Assembly (NCBI GenBank): GCA_030159075.1
Contig: BROG01000466.1
Location: forward strand, 25,001 to 89,000
Direction: 5' to 3'
Origin: Atrina japonica
Lineage: Eukaryota; Mollusca; Bivalvia; Pterioida; Pinnidae
Length of the DNA stretch: 64,000 nt
A model generated the notes under the pieces. It was not told the origin of the DNA. It did not search any database and worked only from the letters and a program-made list of their open reading frames with translations. How positions within the stretch are numbered: the first letter of the stretch is position 1; each line of letters begins with the position of its first letter. Position numbers and translations under genes: made by a program. Shown piece by piece: positions 25,215 to 36,732 of this stretch.

Positions 25215-25570
25215 TGGATTGGTCTAAGTTATTGAATTACAGACTAGTCCATTGTTGTTTAAGGGACGATGGGTTAATAGGTCGGTATATTAGTCTTGTT
25301 TGTGATTATTCTGTTTCACTAAGTGAAATTTTGAAAACCTGTTCGGTGGCGATTGTTGAGACGACTGTACCAGTTATGGAGGGGATTCGATCCTCACGCA
25401 TTTCATTTTAATTTGACTGTGGATTCACGGCGGGTGTGACCGGTCGACAGGGGATGCTTACTCCTCCATGGCACCTGATCCCAACTTTTGATTTCAAGAG
25501 GTGCCCGTTTGTCCATTTTTACCAGATCTGTTCCTATATCCTGGACATCCAAATGATATGTTAGTGTAAA
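25215..25570 (+). mobile_element. 5'-truncated PLE, RT C-terminus plus 3' end
   Basis: The open segment carries IGRYISLVCDYSVSLSEIL, comparable to NRYNILVCDSCVSLNEML in the copy at 54559-54960, with a frame disruption just before it. The shared terminal block follows (GTGTGACCGGTCGACAGGGG, CTCCTCCATGGCACCTGATC, GTTTGTCCATTTTTACCAG). Confidence 0.65.
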
Positions 25571-26407
25571 TCACTAAAATTCAATTTTACACTCTTACTA
25601 CAATTATTGAATATAATACTTGTCTTATTTTCATTCTCAAGACAAAGAATCATCATTTTTTCAGTTGAATGTGCGAAAGTGATTCAGATAAGGTAGGGTT
25701 GGCAGATTGTAATGTATAAGCATATTATCGTGAGATGTGAAGTGAAAGTCCGCGTGGTTTGAATGGCTTCAGATCTGGATGGTTCAATTATGCAGGAGGT
25801 TCGTAAGGTACATTCGAAAGCAACAGCAAGTTAACCGAATGCCAAAATGTAGATGAAGAAGTAAGATGTATTTCGTATAAAAAGGGTTGGCTGCTTGTTT
25901 TAAATAAGGTGTTTGAGTGACGAATAAATGGCAGAATAAATAATAAATACAATTAAATGTCATCTACTCCCCTTTTTGAATTGGACTGTTCTAAACATGA
26001 CAATTATGAACCAACAAATGGGATGTTGATTTAGCATTGGGAAATACATATCTAAATCATTTTGCGAGATATCGAAGGCTTTATTTAACAAAAGAAAGCA
26101 AAGGGATTTCTTTATTTACTTACCTCAAGAGACTGAGTATTTGCTATCTTAAAGTGGTTTTCTTACCAAAGTGATCTTTTATCGAGGTTCAACTGCATAG
26201 AGAAATTTCTTAATCAAAGACGACCGGATTGTTTAGGACAGTGATATTATTTATATATTCTTGTTGATGATGTATTTTCTTTTCAATATATCTTATAGCT
26301 TAAACTTTGGATCTACTGAACTGCAGTGGTAACTGGGGTTACCGAGTTCGACCCCAGTTTCAGGATCATAACAATTAGTTTTGTAATAAAAGTTCCTTTA
26401 AGACATT

Positions 26408-26440
26408 ATAACTTTGGTATTATGTTTATAATATTTATAA
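26408..26440 (+). repeat. Dispersed AT-rich motif, copy 3
   Basis: ATAACTTTGGTATTATGTTT then ATAATATTTATAA. Preceded by a box-B-like GAGTTCGACCCC at 26345, which may or may not belong to the same element. Confidence 0.6.
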
Positions 26441-26742
26441 CCACTAGTCGTTGCCACTGATGGTGGACCGTTTGAGTCCCCGAGGGTTTACATAATCCTA
26501 GTACCTGGTATTTCGGTACCAGCTGATAACTTATACTAAAGTATTATTTGGCACTGATAACATCATTTAAATTCCAAAGTTTTCTAAAGCTAAGATAATC
26601 ATTTTTTTTGTACAGTGGTTACTCTTCGACAGATGTCGGCTATACTTTAAATTTTATTATAATTGATCAGTTTTCCTTTAGAAAATACATAAACATTTTA
26701 AATTGGATTAAGTCTAATTGACAGAAACGATCGTCTTGAGTT

Positions 26743-26774
26743 TATAACTTTGGTATTATCTTTATAATATTTGT
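26743..26774 (+). repeat. Dispersed AT-rich motif, copy 4
   Basis: TATAACTTTGGTATTATCTT then TATAATATTTGT, 335 bp after copy 3. The upstream flank ATTGACAGAAACGATCGTCT is shared with copy 5 (38007). Confidence 0.6.
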
Positions 26775-28121
26775 CATAGACTCGGCATATAATAAAAACC
26801 CATGGGTCTTAAAAAACAATGTCCCGTGTCATGACAGACGAGGAAACTTAAATGAATCCTCTCTGACGTCAGCCCCTAGTAGACATCAAACTTTGTAATA
26901 CTTCGTGTGTAAAGTTGATAACATATGCATATAAGTGAAAAAAATCCATGATTGTGTCTAAGCTAACAATACAATTAACAAATGTAATTGTACTGAGATG
27001 TCAAAAGCACACTGTGCTGATCCTTATCTTATAGTATATCAATAGTTATATTTGTTTAATCAAGGTATATGTATTGGCAGGGGTATTTTATTATCCCTAT
27101 ACATAGGGTTCTACAATTACAAATATGATAATGTTGAAATATTTCATCCTGAAATATCAAAGATCCAATGAAACAAATGCAATTTTTACTTTGTTCAATA
27201 AAATTTTAAACATTAAGAAGGAGTGTGCACTGCGCATGCCTAAGTATATAAAAAACAACGATTTTCCAATAAACTGTCTAAGCGTTGATGACAGAGTCTA
27301 TTTAAGTATTGGAGTTTATAATAAAGTAATCAATTTCTCGTGTTAGTAATGTTTACATTCATATATGCACAGGTATTAGATAAATAAAATTTTATATCTA
27401 AAAGTATCGATGTTTGCATCTCATTAAAAGCAGAATGATAAAGCATTTATAGCAGACTCATAGGTGCAATAATGCATAGGCTAAAGTATAATTTTGAGAG
27501 ATAATTCAGGGCACTTCAGAGAATCCATATTTGATGTGGAAATTCACAGCTAATGATAGCGTTAAGGATACTATTTGTCGATTTTTTACTTCGGTTTTTT
27601 TGTGATGCTTAATTAGTTACGTGTTTCGTGTTAAGACTCTTTGTCCCATTGTAAGTGATTTCTCCTATAAACTGATCTCTTTTCTCATAGGTTCGTTACA
27701 AAGACATATCAAAGATACTTTAACAGAATTGAAAATTTACATGAACACAAATTGTAATAAAAAACATAAGTATCCTACCAGGAGTTTGGAAATATAGTTG
27801 ATTACATGTCGAAATAATGAAATTTGTGTAATACGAAATATAGCATTTTAATTTTCTCCATGCATTACCCACATCTTTGAAGACATCACAGTCCAGAACA
27901 TGACTTTTACAAATAGACAAAGTGTATAAAGCAGTGTCGGATGACAAAAGTCTGAATCAACATTATACGCGCGTAACAACTAAAACATAAGATGATCAGA
28001 TAGCTTGTAATAATTGCCACAACAACAGGCAGGTGTGTCTTGGTATTTTTCCTGATTTTCAATGTTGGATCCACGTGAATTATGTATATCGAAAATAATT
28101 TGAGACTGAATACACACTTAC

Positions 28122-28290
28122 TTAGACATACCCGTATCGCCATTACGACGAATTTAACACCTTTCTCAATCGCCGTTATGGCGAAATTTAAACCTACCTT
28201 ATTCGCCGTCACGGCGAAGATTAAACCTACCTCAATCGTCGTCAATGCAAACCTGAAACCTACCTCAATCGCCGTCACGGCGAAATCATG
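28122..28290 (-). repeat. 33-bp in-frame minisatellite repeating the WDR86 exon end and splice donor
   Basis: Five units step by exactly 33 bp across the exon/intron boundary. In the exon frame the unit is 11 residues: FAVTAIEVGFR, FALTTIEVGLI, FAVTANKVGLN, FAITAIEKGVK, FVVMAIRVCLS. Donor sequences fall at identical unit positions: GTAGGT (exon end 28264), GTAGGT (28231), GTAGGT (28198), AAAGGT (lost, 28165) and GTATGT (28132). A further GTAAGT follows 28122 but in the wrong phase for the last exon. Confidence 0.85.
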
Positions 28291-28367
28291 GCCCTGATAT
28301 GTCTTCCTGATAGCACCTGATTTAATATCGAAGCTTCGCACCATACAGTCACCAGATCCAGTATAAA
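28264..28367 (-). CDS. WDR86: WDR86 alternative exon 3b (WD repeat 7/8)
   Basis: Acceptor TTCTAAG ends at 28368, donor GTAGGT starts at 28263. The exon is 104 nt, phase 1 in and phase 0 out. With the G carried from exon 2 it encodes V + YTGSGDCMVRSFDIKSGAIR and KTYQGHDFAVTAIE: strands b-d of WD repeat 7, the GH dipeptide and strand a of repeat 8. About 16 of 34 residues are identical to the exon at 29184-29287, with equal length and phases, so the two are tandem duplicates. They cannot both be included without a frameshift, which argues for mutually exclusive use. The exon keeps the GSGD turn and GH but has F-D where canonical blades have W-D. Its 3' end lies inside a 33-bp minisatellite that copies the donor. 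Confidence 0.85.
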
Positions 28368-28538
28368 CTTAGAAGCAAGAGGAATGATTAAAGTTAAAGA
28401 TTTAAAGACGCAGAATATGAAATATCTAAAGAATTAATTTTAAGTTACACCAGAATTTGTCTCTTGTTAAACAGGTTTTTGTTGAATAAAAACCACAACG
28501 CATAGTCGACTAAATTACATGTAGGTAATTCGAACGGA

Positions 28539-28629
<91 letters not shown>

Positions 28630-29183
28630 CACAAGTAAGTTTAACAGAAAAGACTTATCAGACTTATCTTATCTAAAATCTACGTGATATAGCTTACATA
28701 TTTGAAACACGTGGAAGTCGTAAAGGATTTTTATGTACAAATTAAATTAATTTCACTCGAACTAAGTGACGTGATATAGAAACATTAAGATTCCCACAAG
28801 TTTTAGTACGACCTATTTGTACCAAGAAATGACGTCACAATAAATAGCAACTCTAAAAATAACTGATAACATATCAAGGCAACTGAATTCATTACAACAG
28901 AATGCTCTCAAAGGACATAACAACTATAATTCAACTAAGTACTGTCTTCACATTCTACAGAATGCTGATTATTACATGGTTCTACAAGAAAATTGATTTT
29001 AATTAATATTTCTAAGTATTAAACATATACTTAGTCGATGTCATATTGCTATTTCTTCTGTTTTCCTAAAAGACAAATTCAGCTGTAGCTTAGCTATGCC
29101 ATAGGGAAGCAAAAGTCTCAAGCTAGAAAAGATGCACAGTATAAGAAATATGGCATGATGTAAAACATGGCAGGTACTCCAAC
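28368..29183. other. Intron between the two alternative WDR86 exons
   Basis: 816 bp holding an (AT)n tract at 28541-28626 and nothing else recognised. I see no coding resemblance. Confidence 0.6.
28541..28626. repeat. (AT)n microsatellite
   Basis: About 42 AT units between the two alternative exons. Confidence 0.95.
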
Positions 29184-29287
29184 CTGTAGGGCTGTAACTG
29201 TGTTTACGTGACCCTTATATTCTCTCTTTAATGCACCCGACTTGGCGTCAAAACATCTGGATATCGCGTCACCACATGCAGTAAACA
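29184..29287 (-). CDS. WDR86: WDR86 alternative exon 3a (WD repeat 7/8)
   Basis: Acceptor TTCCAG ends at 29288; donor GTTGGA starts at 29183. 104 nt, phase 1 in, phase 0 out. With the G left from exon 2 it encodes V + FTACGDAISRCFDAKSGALK and REYKGHVNTVTALQ, residues 299-333. It corresponds to the human stretch LFTGSGDACARAFDAQSGELR as I recall it, including the CFD/AFD replacement of the usual W-D. By that comparison this copy and the one at 28264-28367 are about equally good orthologues (this one shares AISRCFDAKSG, the other the GSGD turn). The donor GTTGGA is weaker than the others in this gene, which fits regulated splicing. Confidence 0.87.
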
Positions 29288-30222
29288 CTGGAAGAAAAAT
29301 CTTGTAATGTTTATATTATGCCTAACTTGATTCATCATCATTTCACATACACGACCACCACATTGTCAATGTAAAATGAAAAACAAGATTTTAGCTATTA
29401 CTGGTTCAAGGAAACAACATGATAAAACTAAATATTAAAATTTATTACAAATTAATCATGCAACATTAAAAGGTCATAGAAAACGAATTTTAAAAAATTT
29501 TTGTAAGTAAAAAAAACATGACGAAATATGGTTTCCTTTTATATCACAGTTTCTACCTTGAGAAACGTCACGCGAGTTATCCCGCCTGTCTGTGACGTCA
29601 CAAGAATTCAACGGATAGCGATACATGTAAAGATACAGTCAAAATAGCGACTGGATTAATGGAAACTCTCAACGTGTGACGTCACATCAGGGCCAATTAT
29701 GCACAAGAGAAACGTCTGATAAGTAATCTTTGATGGCAGAATAAACATGTACTTTGTCATTTGTCACCTGAGATAATTTGGTTATATAACATTTAGATGG
29801 TTATCTTTGGATAATTTAAATAAAAGACAAAAATTCGTTTTCTTTTACCTTTAAACAAAACCAATAAATTAATACATTTGTTTAAAAATATTCGGTATTC
29901 AACCTATTTCTTGTTGTCAACTTAACAGAGATTCTTGAACGTGACCAAATTTCTTGTGAAAAACATTAAATTTATTACAACTGAATCCAAGAACAGTTAT
30001 ATATTCATGGAACTACAATAACTAAACCTCAACATTAAACATAGATATATCAATCAGGACCCAGTTACTCATCTATTGATTTAATGTTAACCCTCTATTA
30101 AGTATCATAACCACGAATTTAGATTTAACCACGGGTTAGATTCTGTTGCTCAATAATTTTAACTGTGGTTAAACCATTGGTGAACTACGGGAAATTTAGT
30201 TGTGTTTACTAAATAGATTATC

Positions 30223-30341
<119 letters not shown>

Positions 30342-31239
30342 AAATGTTTTGTTTTGCAATTATTCAAGTTGATTTTAGTTTTACTGGACCTGAAAAAAAC
30401 CATATTGTTCCAAAACACATGTTCTTCTATATACATAAGAAGTTTGTGAGAAAATGAATAATGCATGAAGTTTTTTATTAATAATTCATTGGTTAATTAC
30501 ATGGGTTTCTGCGCATATTTTATCTGTAAAGCGATCGTATTCTAAGTTCTTTTATTATACTCCGTATAATGAATGTCTTTAAAAACAGTGAAAAATCAAT
30601 ATTTAACATTGCAATGTTGCACAAATACACAGTAGGAAGAAATGTATTCCATAAAAGTTAATATTATGATCAATTTTATTTTCTGAACTTAAATATTGTG
30701 AAACAATATCCCATTGTCTACCTGACTTCTCAAATAATAATACCTCATTCATAATATATAATCTTAGTCAAATAAACATTTTGGGGGTATTTTGTGTAAA
30801 ACAATAATTGGAAATATACAAAATTCTACATTTTGTCACCAAATCGTTCAATTTGTTATGAAGTAATACATTACTGGTCAAACACTATGTCAAATATGTT
30901 TTTTTTTAAAATGGTTCTCAATTTCACTTGTACTTAAAAATATATCCGAATAGTCTAAAAAAAATACGAATCGGGAACACCTGAACACGACAAAGACAAA
31001 TATGCAACTATATCACTGTAATAAGATATACGTTTATGTTGATAATTTCTGTACAATTTATGAAAATGAATTTTAAGAAAATGTTTAATAAAGTAGAAAT
31101 TCACATTTTGAAGATCATTATGTCCTTCTGTGGAATGTCAAACTCCTGAAAAGCGGCTGTAAAACCGCCTGTACGCAATATCCTAGTATTCTATTAGTTT
31201 TGATTGTCAACAAAGTACTGTCTTTGCGACTTAGTAGCA

Positions 31240-31945
31240 CCCGCTGGTCAACAATACGTGCGACTGATCAACGGTGTGTGATTGATAAACAGTGGGTGTT
31301 GCTAATTAACAGTTGGAGTGACTTATCACCATTGGTGTTCACCATTGGTATGACTGATCAATAGTGCATGTGACTGATAACAAATTGTTGTAACACATCA
31401 ACTGTGGATGTAGCTTGTCAGAATTCGATGACTGATCAACAGTAAGTGTGACAAATCAATAATGGATGTGACTGATAAGTGGGTGAGACTTTTCAGCCTC
31501 GGATATGACTTATCAACAGTGGGTGTTACAGATCAATAGTGACTGGTAATAGTGGGTGTGACCTGTCACCAATGGGTATGACTGATCAACAGTGAGTGAG
31601 ACAGATCAAAAGTGGTGACTTGTCAGCATTCGGTGACTGATCAACAGTCAATGTGACTGATCAACAGTGGGTATGGCTGATCAACAGTGGGTGTTAAAGA
31701 TCAATAGTGGGTGTGACTGATAATAGTGGATGTGACCTGTCACCATTGGGTATCACTGATCAACGGTGAGTTTGACAGATCAACAGTGGTTGTGACTTGT
31801 CAGCATTCGGTGACTGATCAATGGCGGGTGTGACATATCAATTGTCGCTGTGACTGATAAGATAGTGTGACTTGTCAATATTTGGCGTGACTGATCAACT
31901 GTGAGCGTAACTAATCTGCAATGGGTGTGACTTGTCATCAGAATT
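31240..31945 (+). repeat. Degenerate 20-24-bp minisatellite around TGATCAACAGTGGGTG
   Basis: About 30 or more units based on GTGTGACTGATCAACAGTGG with variants ACTTGTCAGCATTCGG and ACCTGTCACCATTGGG. Longer super-units (TGACTTGTCAGCATTCGGTG then ACTGATCAACAG) recur at about 31617 and 31797. Old and strongly diverged. Confidence 0.85.
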
Positions 31946-32584
31946 CATTTCATGACACCTTGTTGTTAGTCTGTACTTTTAAGACCCCCATATCTCTACA
32001 CCAGTCTTTGTGCTAGTATACTAACAGAAAAAGCTACCTAATTCGCCCACGTCCGTGCCTATATAACTAATTAACATACAAACCACATAAAATTTACAAC
32101 TACACGTGTTTGTGCCGTTGAGTACACCTTTCTATCCTTCAACGGATGGTTACAATACTTATATATTTTCAGAAAATACATCGACATTCCATCGACTTAT
32201 TTGTATATATCTACTCGTGGCATAATGAGTTTTATATGCATGGCGCCAGCCAATCAATTTCAATAAAAAAGTATATTTGTGCAATATTATCATTCAAATG
32301 GAAGGTGTGGTACAGAAACACTTCAAAATATTTAGATTTGAAAACAATACTTTAGAAGATTTAAAGCTGTTTGCTTATTTACAAATCGCATGGAACTGCT
32401 ATCGTCGATTCAGTAGAATTTTCTGCATATTACCTAGTACAGCTTGTGGTAAAATATAGATTCTTACTATTTCATAATATCACTAAAATATAAAACAAAT
32501 ATAACATATACACATGTTTTGGTAATATATAGGATAACGAGTGTTTAAAGCTTATGTAATGTTTACACATCATTATATACTCAC

Positions 32585-32720
32585 CTAGACCATCTTTGAC
32601 CTTTATCACACTGACGGTGTGTTTGTGACCTTTAAAAATTCGTGTACAGTCCCCAAATTCCGTCACCCATGCACGTACAGTGTGATCAGAGCTTCCTGTG
32701 TACATTATTTTATTAACAAT
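32585..32720 (-). CDS. WDR86: WDR86 exon 2 (WD repeats 6/7)
   Basis: Acceptor CTTGCAG ends at 32721; donor GTGAGT starts at 32584. 136 nt, phase 0 in, phase 1 out. Encodes IVNKIMYTGSSDHTVRAWV, TEFGDCTRIFKGHKHTVSVI and KVKDGL (residues 254-298) plus one base of codon 299. It completes WD repeat 6 (TGSSDHTVRAW, canonical turn and Trp) and provides the GH and first strand of repeat 7. The single leftover G pairs with either alternative exon to restore a Val codon (G|TG or G|TT). Confidence 0.92.
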
Positions 32721-33007
32721 CTGCAAGTAAGTAAACAAAACTATCTAAGTAACAAATTTAACACGGAGTCACATTACTGTGTCGGTATTGCGACCTAAAA
32801 GTCAAAATAGAAAACAAACATTTGAGATAAAAACGGCGGTAATTAATTCAGGTTTAATGTGTTTCTAATATGCAGGTGAAGTTTTACAAATTGACATATG
32901 CGTGACAAATTCAGCTACTGTGTTTATCATTTTGGTGACTACAGTGACAGAATACATTTTGATCTTATCATTACTCAGTAAATCAATTTTGTTATTAGAT
33001 TATATGG

Positions 33008-33185
33008 GATCACCGTTATCCATTTCCTTCAGTGTAATAGGTTTACAGGGGATATAAATGCATCATTCTCCAGCAGGTTAACTGACAAACATTCTATTAA
33101 GCAACTTAGGTTCATGTGGGACTGGAACCTACGCTGATCTTCATTATTTAAAATGCGGTGCTCTAAGCACTCGCCCACAAAGGCC
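33008..33185 (-). mobile_element. tRNA-derived SINE (family 2)
   Basis: Minus strand: GGGCGAGTGCTTAGAGCACC (box A region), GCGTAGGTTCCAGTCCC (box B region), then body AGAATGTTTGTCAGTTAACC as in the other family-2 copies. Confidence 0.6.
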
Positions 33186-33251
33186 TTAACAGAAGCATGT
33201 GATGCCACATGTTTACACAATGCCGAGTAATAAATACGAGAATTCAAAATC

Positions 33252-33252
<1 letters not shown>

Positions 33253-33291
<39 letters not shown>
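33253..33291. repeat. (AAT)n microsatellite
   Basis: About 13 units. Confidence 0.95.
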
Positions 33292-33294
<3 letters not shown>

Positions 33295-34244
33295 GTCATC
33301 CACTTTCTTCTTGCCTTGATGAAAGAAACAGTTCTAAAAGTGACAAATTCAGGAGTCAACACAGAGGTATTGATTTACAATAGAAAACTGCTTGTCAAAT
33401 AGTATTAAGAATACCGAAGTAAAAGCTTTGTTAAATTAGGGACCAGGTGTTTTATTTAGTTATTAATCGACATTCAAAATATAATAAAGGAACGGTAGAC
33501 GAATTTCTCCTTTCTAAAGTGAGCTGATTGGACAGTAACTACGAATCTGACCAACATTTACACATCATAAAACGAAAGAACCGCTCTGTAGTACAATGAA
33601 AAGCGTAAAATGAGAATTTAAAAAAGAAAAGTTTGGTCGAAAATTACAAGTAAATATGACGGCATCTAAAACATGTGTTTGTAAACAACAAATAATAATC
33701 GTTTCCCCAGTGCCGTGCCACTAGATGTCGCTTAACAATGTCCACTGGTTATGGTATGTTTGCATAAAAACGCAGAGCTTTGTATTCAATATGTTGACGA
33801 TTTGCCCAGATAAATAGAAGACAATAACATTGATAATACCAATAATAAATGACGCTTGTTTAAAAATGTTTCAGATTTAGTGTACCCAGCGATGCAAAGC
33901 GGTAACACAAAATTCGATAATTATATCAATATATAAATGCAATGTAGCCATCAACACTTCAAAGTATTAAATTCAACAGTCCGCTGCTTTTCCGCGCTAA
34001 TATGTGTTCAATGATTCTTATCAGGAGCGGACAAATCCATTTAGGTACTATTCATAGGATAATTTGTTTACATTTAAAAGTCGTTTGCCCAAGTAATAAT
34101 GTATGCAAATGGTTTTACTAAATTAGATAATACATAGTTTTACTAAAGTGCCTAATAAATTATTCTACGACGTTTCAAATGTATGAAATATGTATTTACT
34201 TGATCGAAAGCTGTTGTTTTATCGTCTATATTATATCTTTATTT

Positions 34245-34345
34245 GTTTTGATTTAACCGTAGATTCACGCCGGGTGTGATAGGTCAACACCGAAACCTTA
34301 TCCCAATCCTTCAAGTTTCTGGAGAGTGTATATTCCTTGTGTTTG
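34245..34345 (+). mobile_element. PLE 3'-end fragment, diverged
   Basis: TTTAACCGTAGATTCACGCC and GGGTGTGATAGGTCAACACC, then a diverged TGATCC/TCTGG region. Corresponds to GTGACCGGTCGACAGGGG in the better copies. Confidence 0.45.
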
Positions 34346-34562
34346 TACTTTGAAAATTAAGAAACTTTAATAGAAAAAATAGCTTAAACACATAACCACT
34401 GAAAAACACATTGATTAAGAACTGCATGATGAGTACTGTACTCATTTACGGCCTGTGAGAGAAAAAAAAAACGATATGAATTTTCATATGCGTTACCTAT
34501 CTTCTATCTATGAGTAGTCAAAAATTATACTTATTTTTATGCAAGTTTATAAATATAAACAA

Positions 34563-34684
<122 letters not shown>

Positions 34685-35227
34685 GTGGCTCTACGTGGTT
34701 TAAATACACAACATTGTCTATACACAATACATACGGTAAACATGATGTAGGGTATTATATTATACGCGACGTACTATTTCAATACTTTTCAATTCATATT
34801 ATTTTCTGGGTCTCTGGAAACAATGATGAAATATTATGCAGTATTGATTTTTGTGTATACTCAATACTGTAGCAATGGAGATCGAATGCATTAACCATGG
34901 AGGTTGTATACTTCAAAGCGGTTATATTTTGCATTCGATGTTGAACCTGTCATCAATTATAGATTAATAAATTTGCAATAACATTAAAGGTAAAGTGAAT
35001 CGTTCGTTGATATAGCTTTGTATGTAATTATCCTTAAGTATCGCCAATAAACAGTTATAGACATTGTTTCGTAGTGACGTCATGTCAGCAAAAAAAAAAA
35101 ATAGAAAGCATTTGTATGTGGTTATTATCTGTTTTCCCTGAATTCATCGATAAGGCAAATAATGTGGTCACAATTAAAAATTCAGTATAGATGCAATGTC
35201 AGTTAATGCCCTCGTGATAATTTTTAT

Positions 35228-36732
35228 TAGCTCACCTGAACCAAAGGTTCAAGTGAGCTTTTCTGATCACATGTTGTCCATCGTCCGTCCGTCTGTCTGT
35301 CTGCCTGTCTGCCTGTCCGTCTGTCTGTCTGTCCGTCTATCTGTAAACTTTTTACATTTTCAACTTCTTCTCCAACACCGCTGAAGGAATTTTTATGAAA
35401 CCTTTTAGGGAGCAAGAACTCTATGTTCTCTACAAACTTTGTTCATTTCAGCCCGATCTGCCCAGAGATGGATCCAGGATGGGCCAAAGAGTTACCGGGG
35501 GTACCCCTGTTTAAAACATCTTCTCCAGAACCGCTGCATGGATTTAAAAGCTAATTTTATGCGAGTAATCTTCCAACTTTAATTTCGGTCGAGGGGTGGA
35601 TCCAGGGTGGGGTAAAAGAGCCCCCAGGGGTACCCCTGTTTACAAAATCGTCTCCTCCAGAACCACTACATGGATTGAAAAACTAATTATATCCGGTTGA
35701 TCTACATAGATGTATAATTCAAGTTTATTAATTTCGTAAAAATCGGAAAATAATTTTTTACGTGTTTTGACATCCTTTTAGACTTTGTAATTCTCATTCA
35801 TTTTTGTATGACTTATTTGATTTCTTCCCTTTTATTCATTATGATGCATTCATTTTATGTGTTTTACCAGTAGATTGCTAGATTATTGCTTTCCTGGAAG
35901 AAATTTGATAATATTAAATTTTTTGATTTTTTATGAATTTAAAAAAAATAAAAATGAAGGGGGTAATTTTTCACAGTGTCATTTTCTTCTTCAAAACTGC
36001 TGAAGGGATTTTGATGAAATTATATAGGATGCAAGAACTGAAGGTCTACTACCAAGTTTGTTTATTTCAGTTCGATCAGCCCAGGGTTGGATCCTGGGTG
36101 GGCCAAAAGAGGTCCCACAGGGGTAACCCTGTTTAAAAAATCTTTTTCTCCAGAACCATTGCATGGATTGATAAACGAATTGTATCTGAGTGATCTACAT
36201 AGATGTATAATTCAAGTTTGTTAATTTCGTATAAATCGGAATATAAATTTTTGACGCGTTTTCGACATCTTTAGACTTTGTAATTTTCATTCATTTTTGT
36301 ATGATTTCTTTGATTTATTTCCCATTTAATTCAGTATGATGCATTCATGTTATGTGTTTTACCTGTGTTTTGCTAGATAAAAGCTTTCCTGAAAGAAATT
36401 AGCTGAAATTTCATATTTTAAATTTTTTATGAATTTATTAAGACTGCAAAAATGAAGGGGGGTAATTATTCTATCGACGTCTTCTCAAAACCGCTGAAGG
36501 AATTTTGATGAAACTTCCTTGGAATAATTTACTCAAGGTTCACTATCAGATTTATTCATTTTGGCCAGATCGGCCGAGGGACGAATTCAGGGTGGGACAA
36601 AAAATGCCTCAGGGGAAACCCCTCCTTGAAAATCTTCTCCAGAACTGCTGCATGAATTGAAAAACTAATTGCATCTGAGTGATTTATATATATGCATGAT
36701 TCAATTTCCTGTTTTTTTTTTTTTTTTTAATA
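35228..36732 (+). repeat. AGCTCACCTG-type dispersed repeat with terminal hairpin and internal tandem units
   Basis: Begins with a near-perfect hairpin, AGCTCACCTGAACC AAA GGTTCAAGTGAGCT (35229-35259), then a GTCC/GTCT-rich stretch (35281-35345). Three related internal modules follow, starting near 35367, 35983 and 36478 (TTCTTCTCCAACACCGCTGA type), each with an AGGGGTACCCCTGTTT-like line and CCAGAACC-CTGCATGGATTG. Ends close to a T run at 36711-36728. I recognise the opening as an abundant molluscan repeat; mechanism unknown to me. Short open frames inside it are not genes. Confidence 0.7.
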
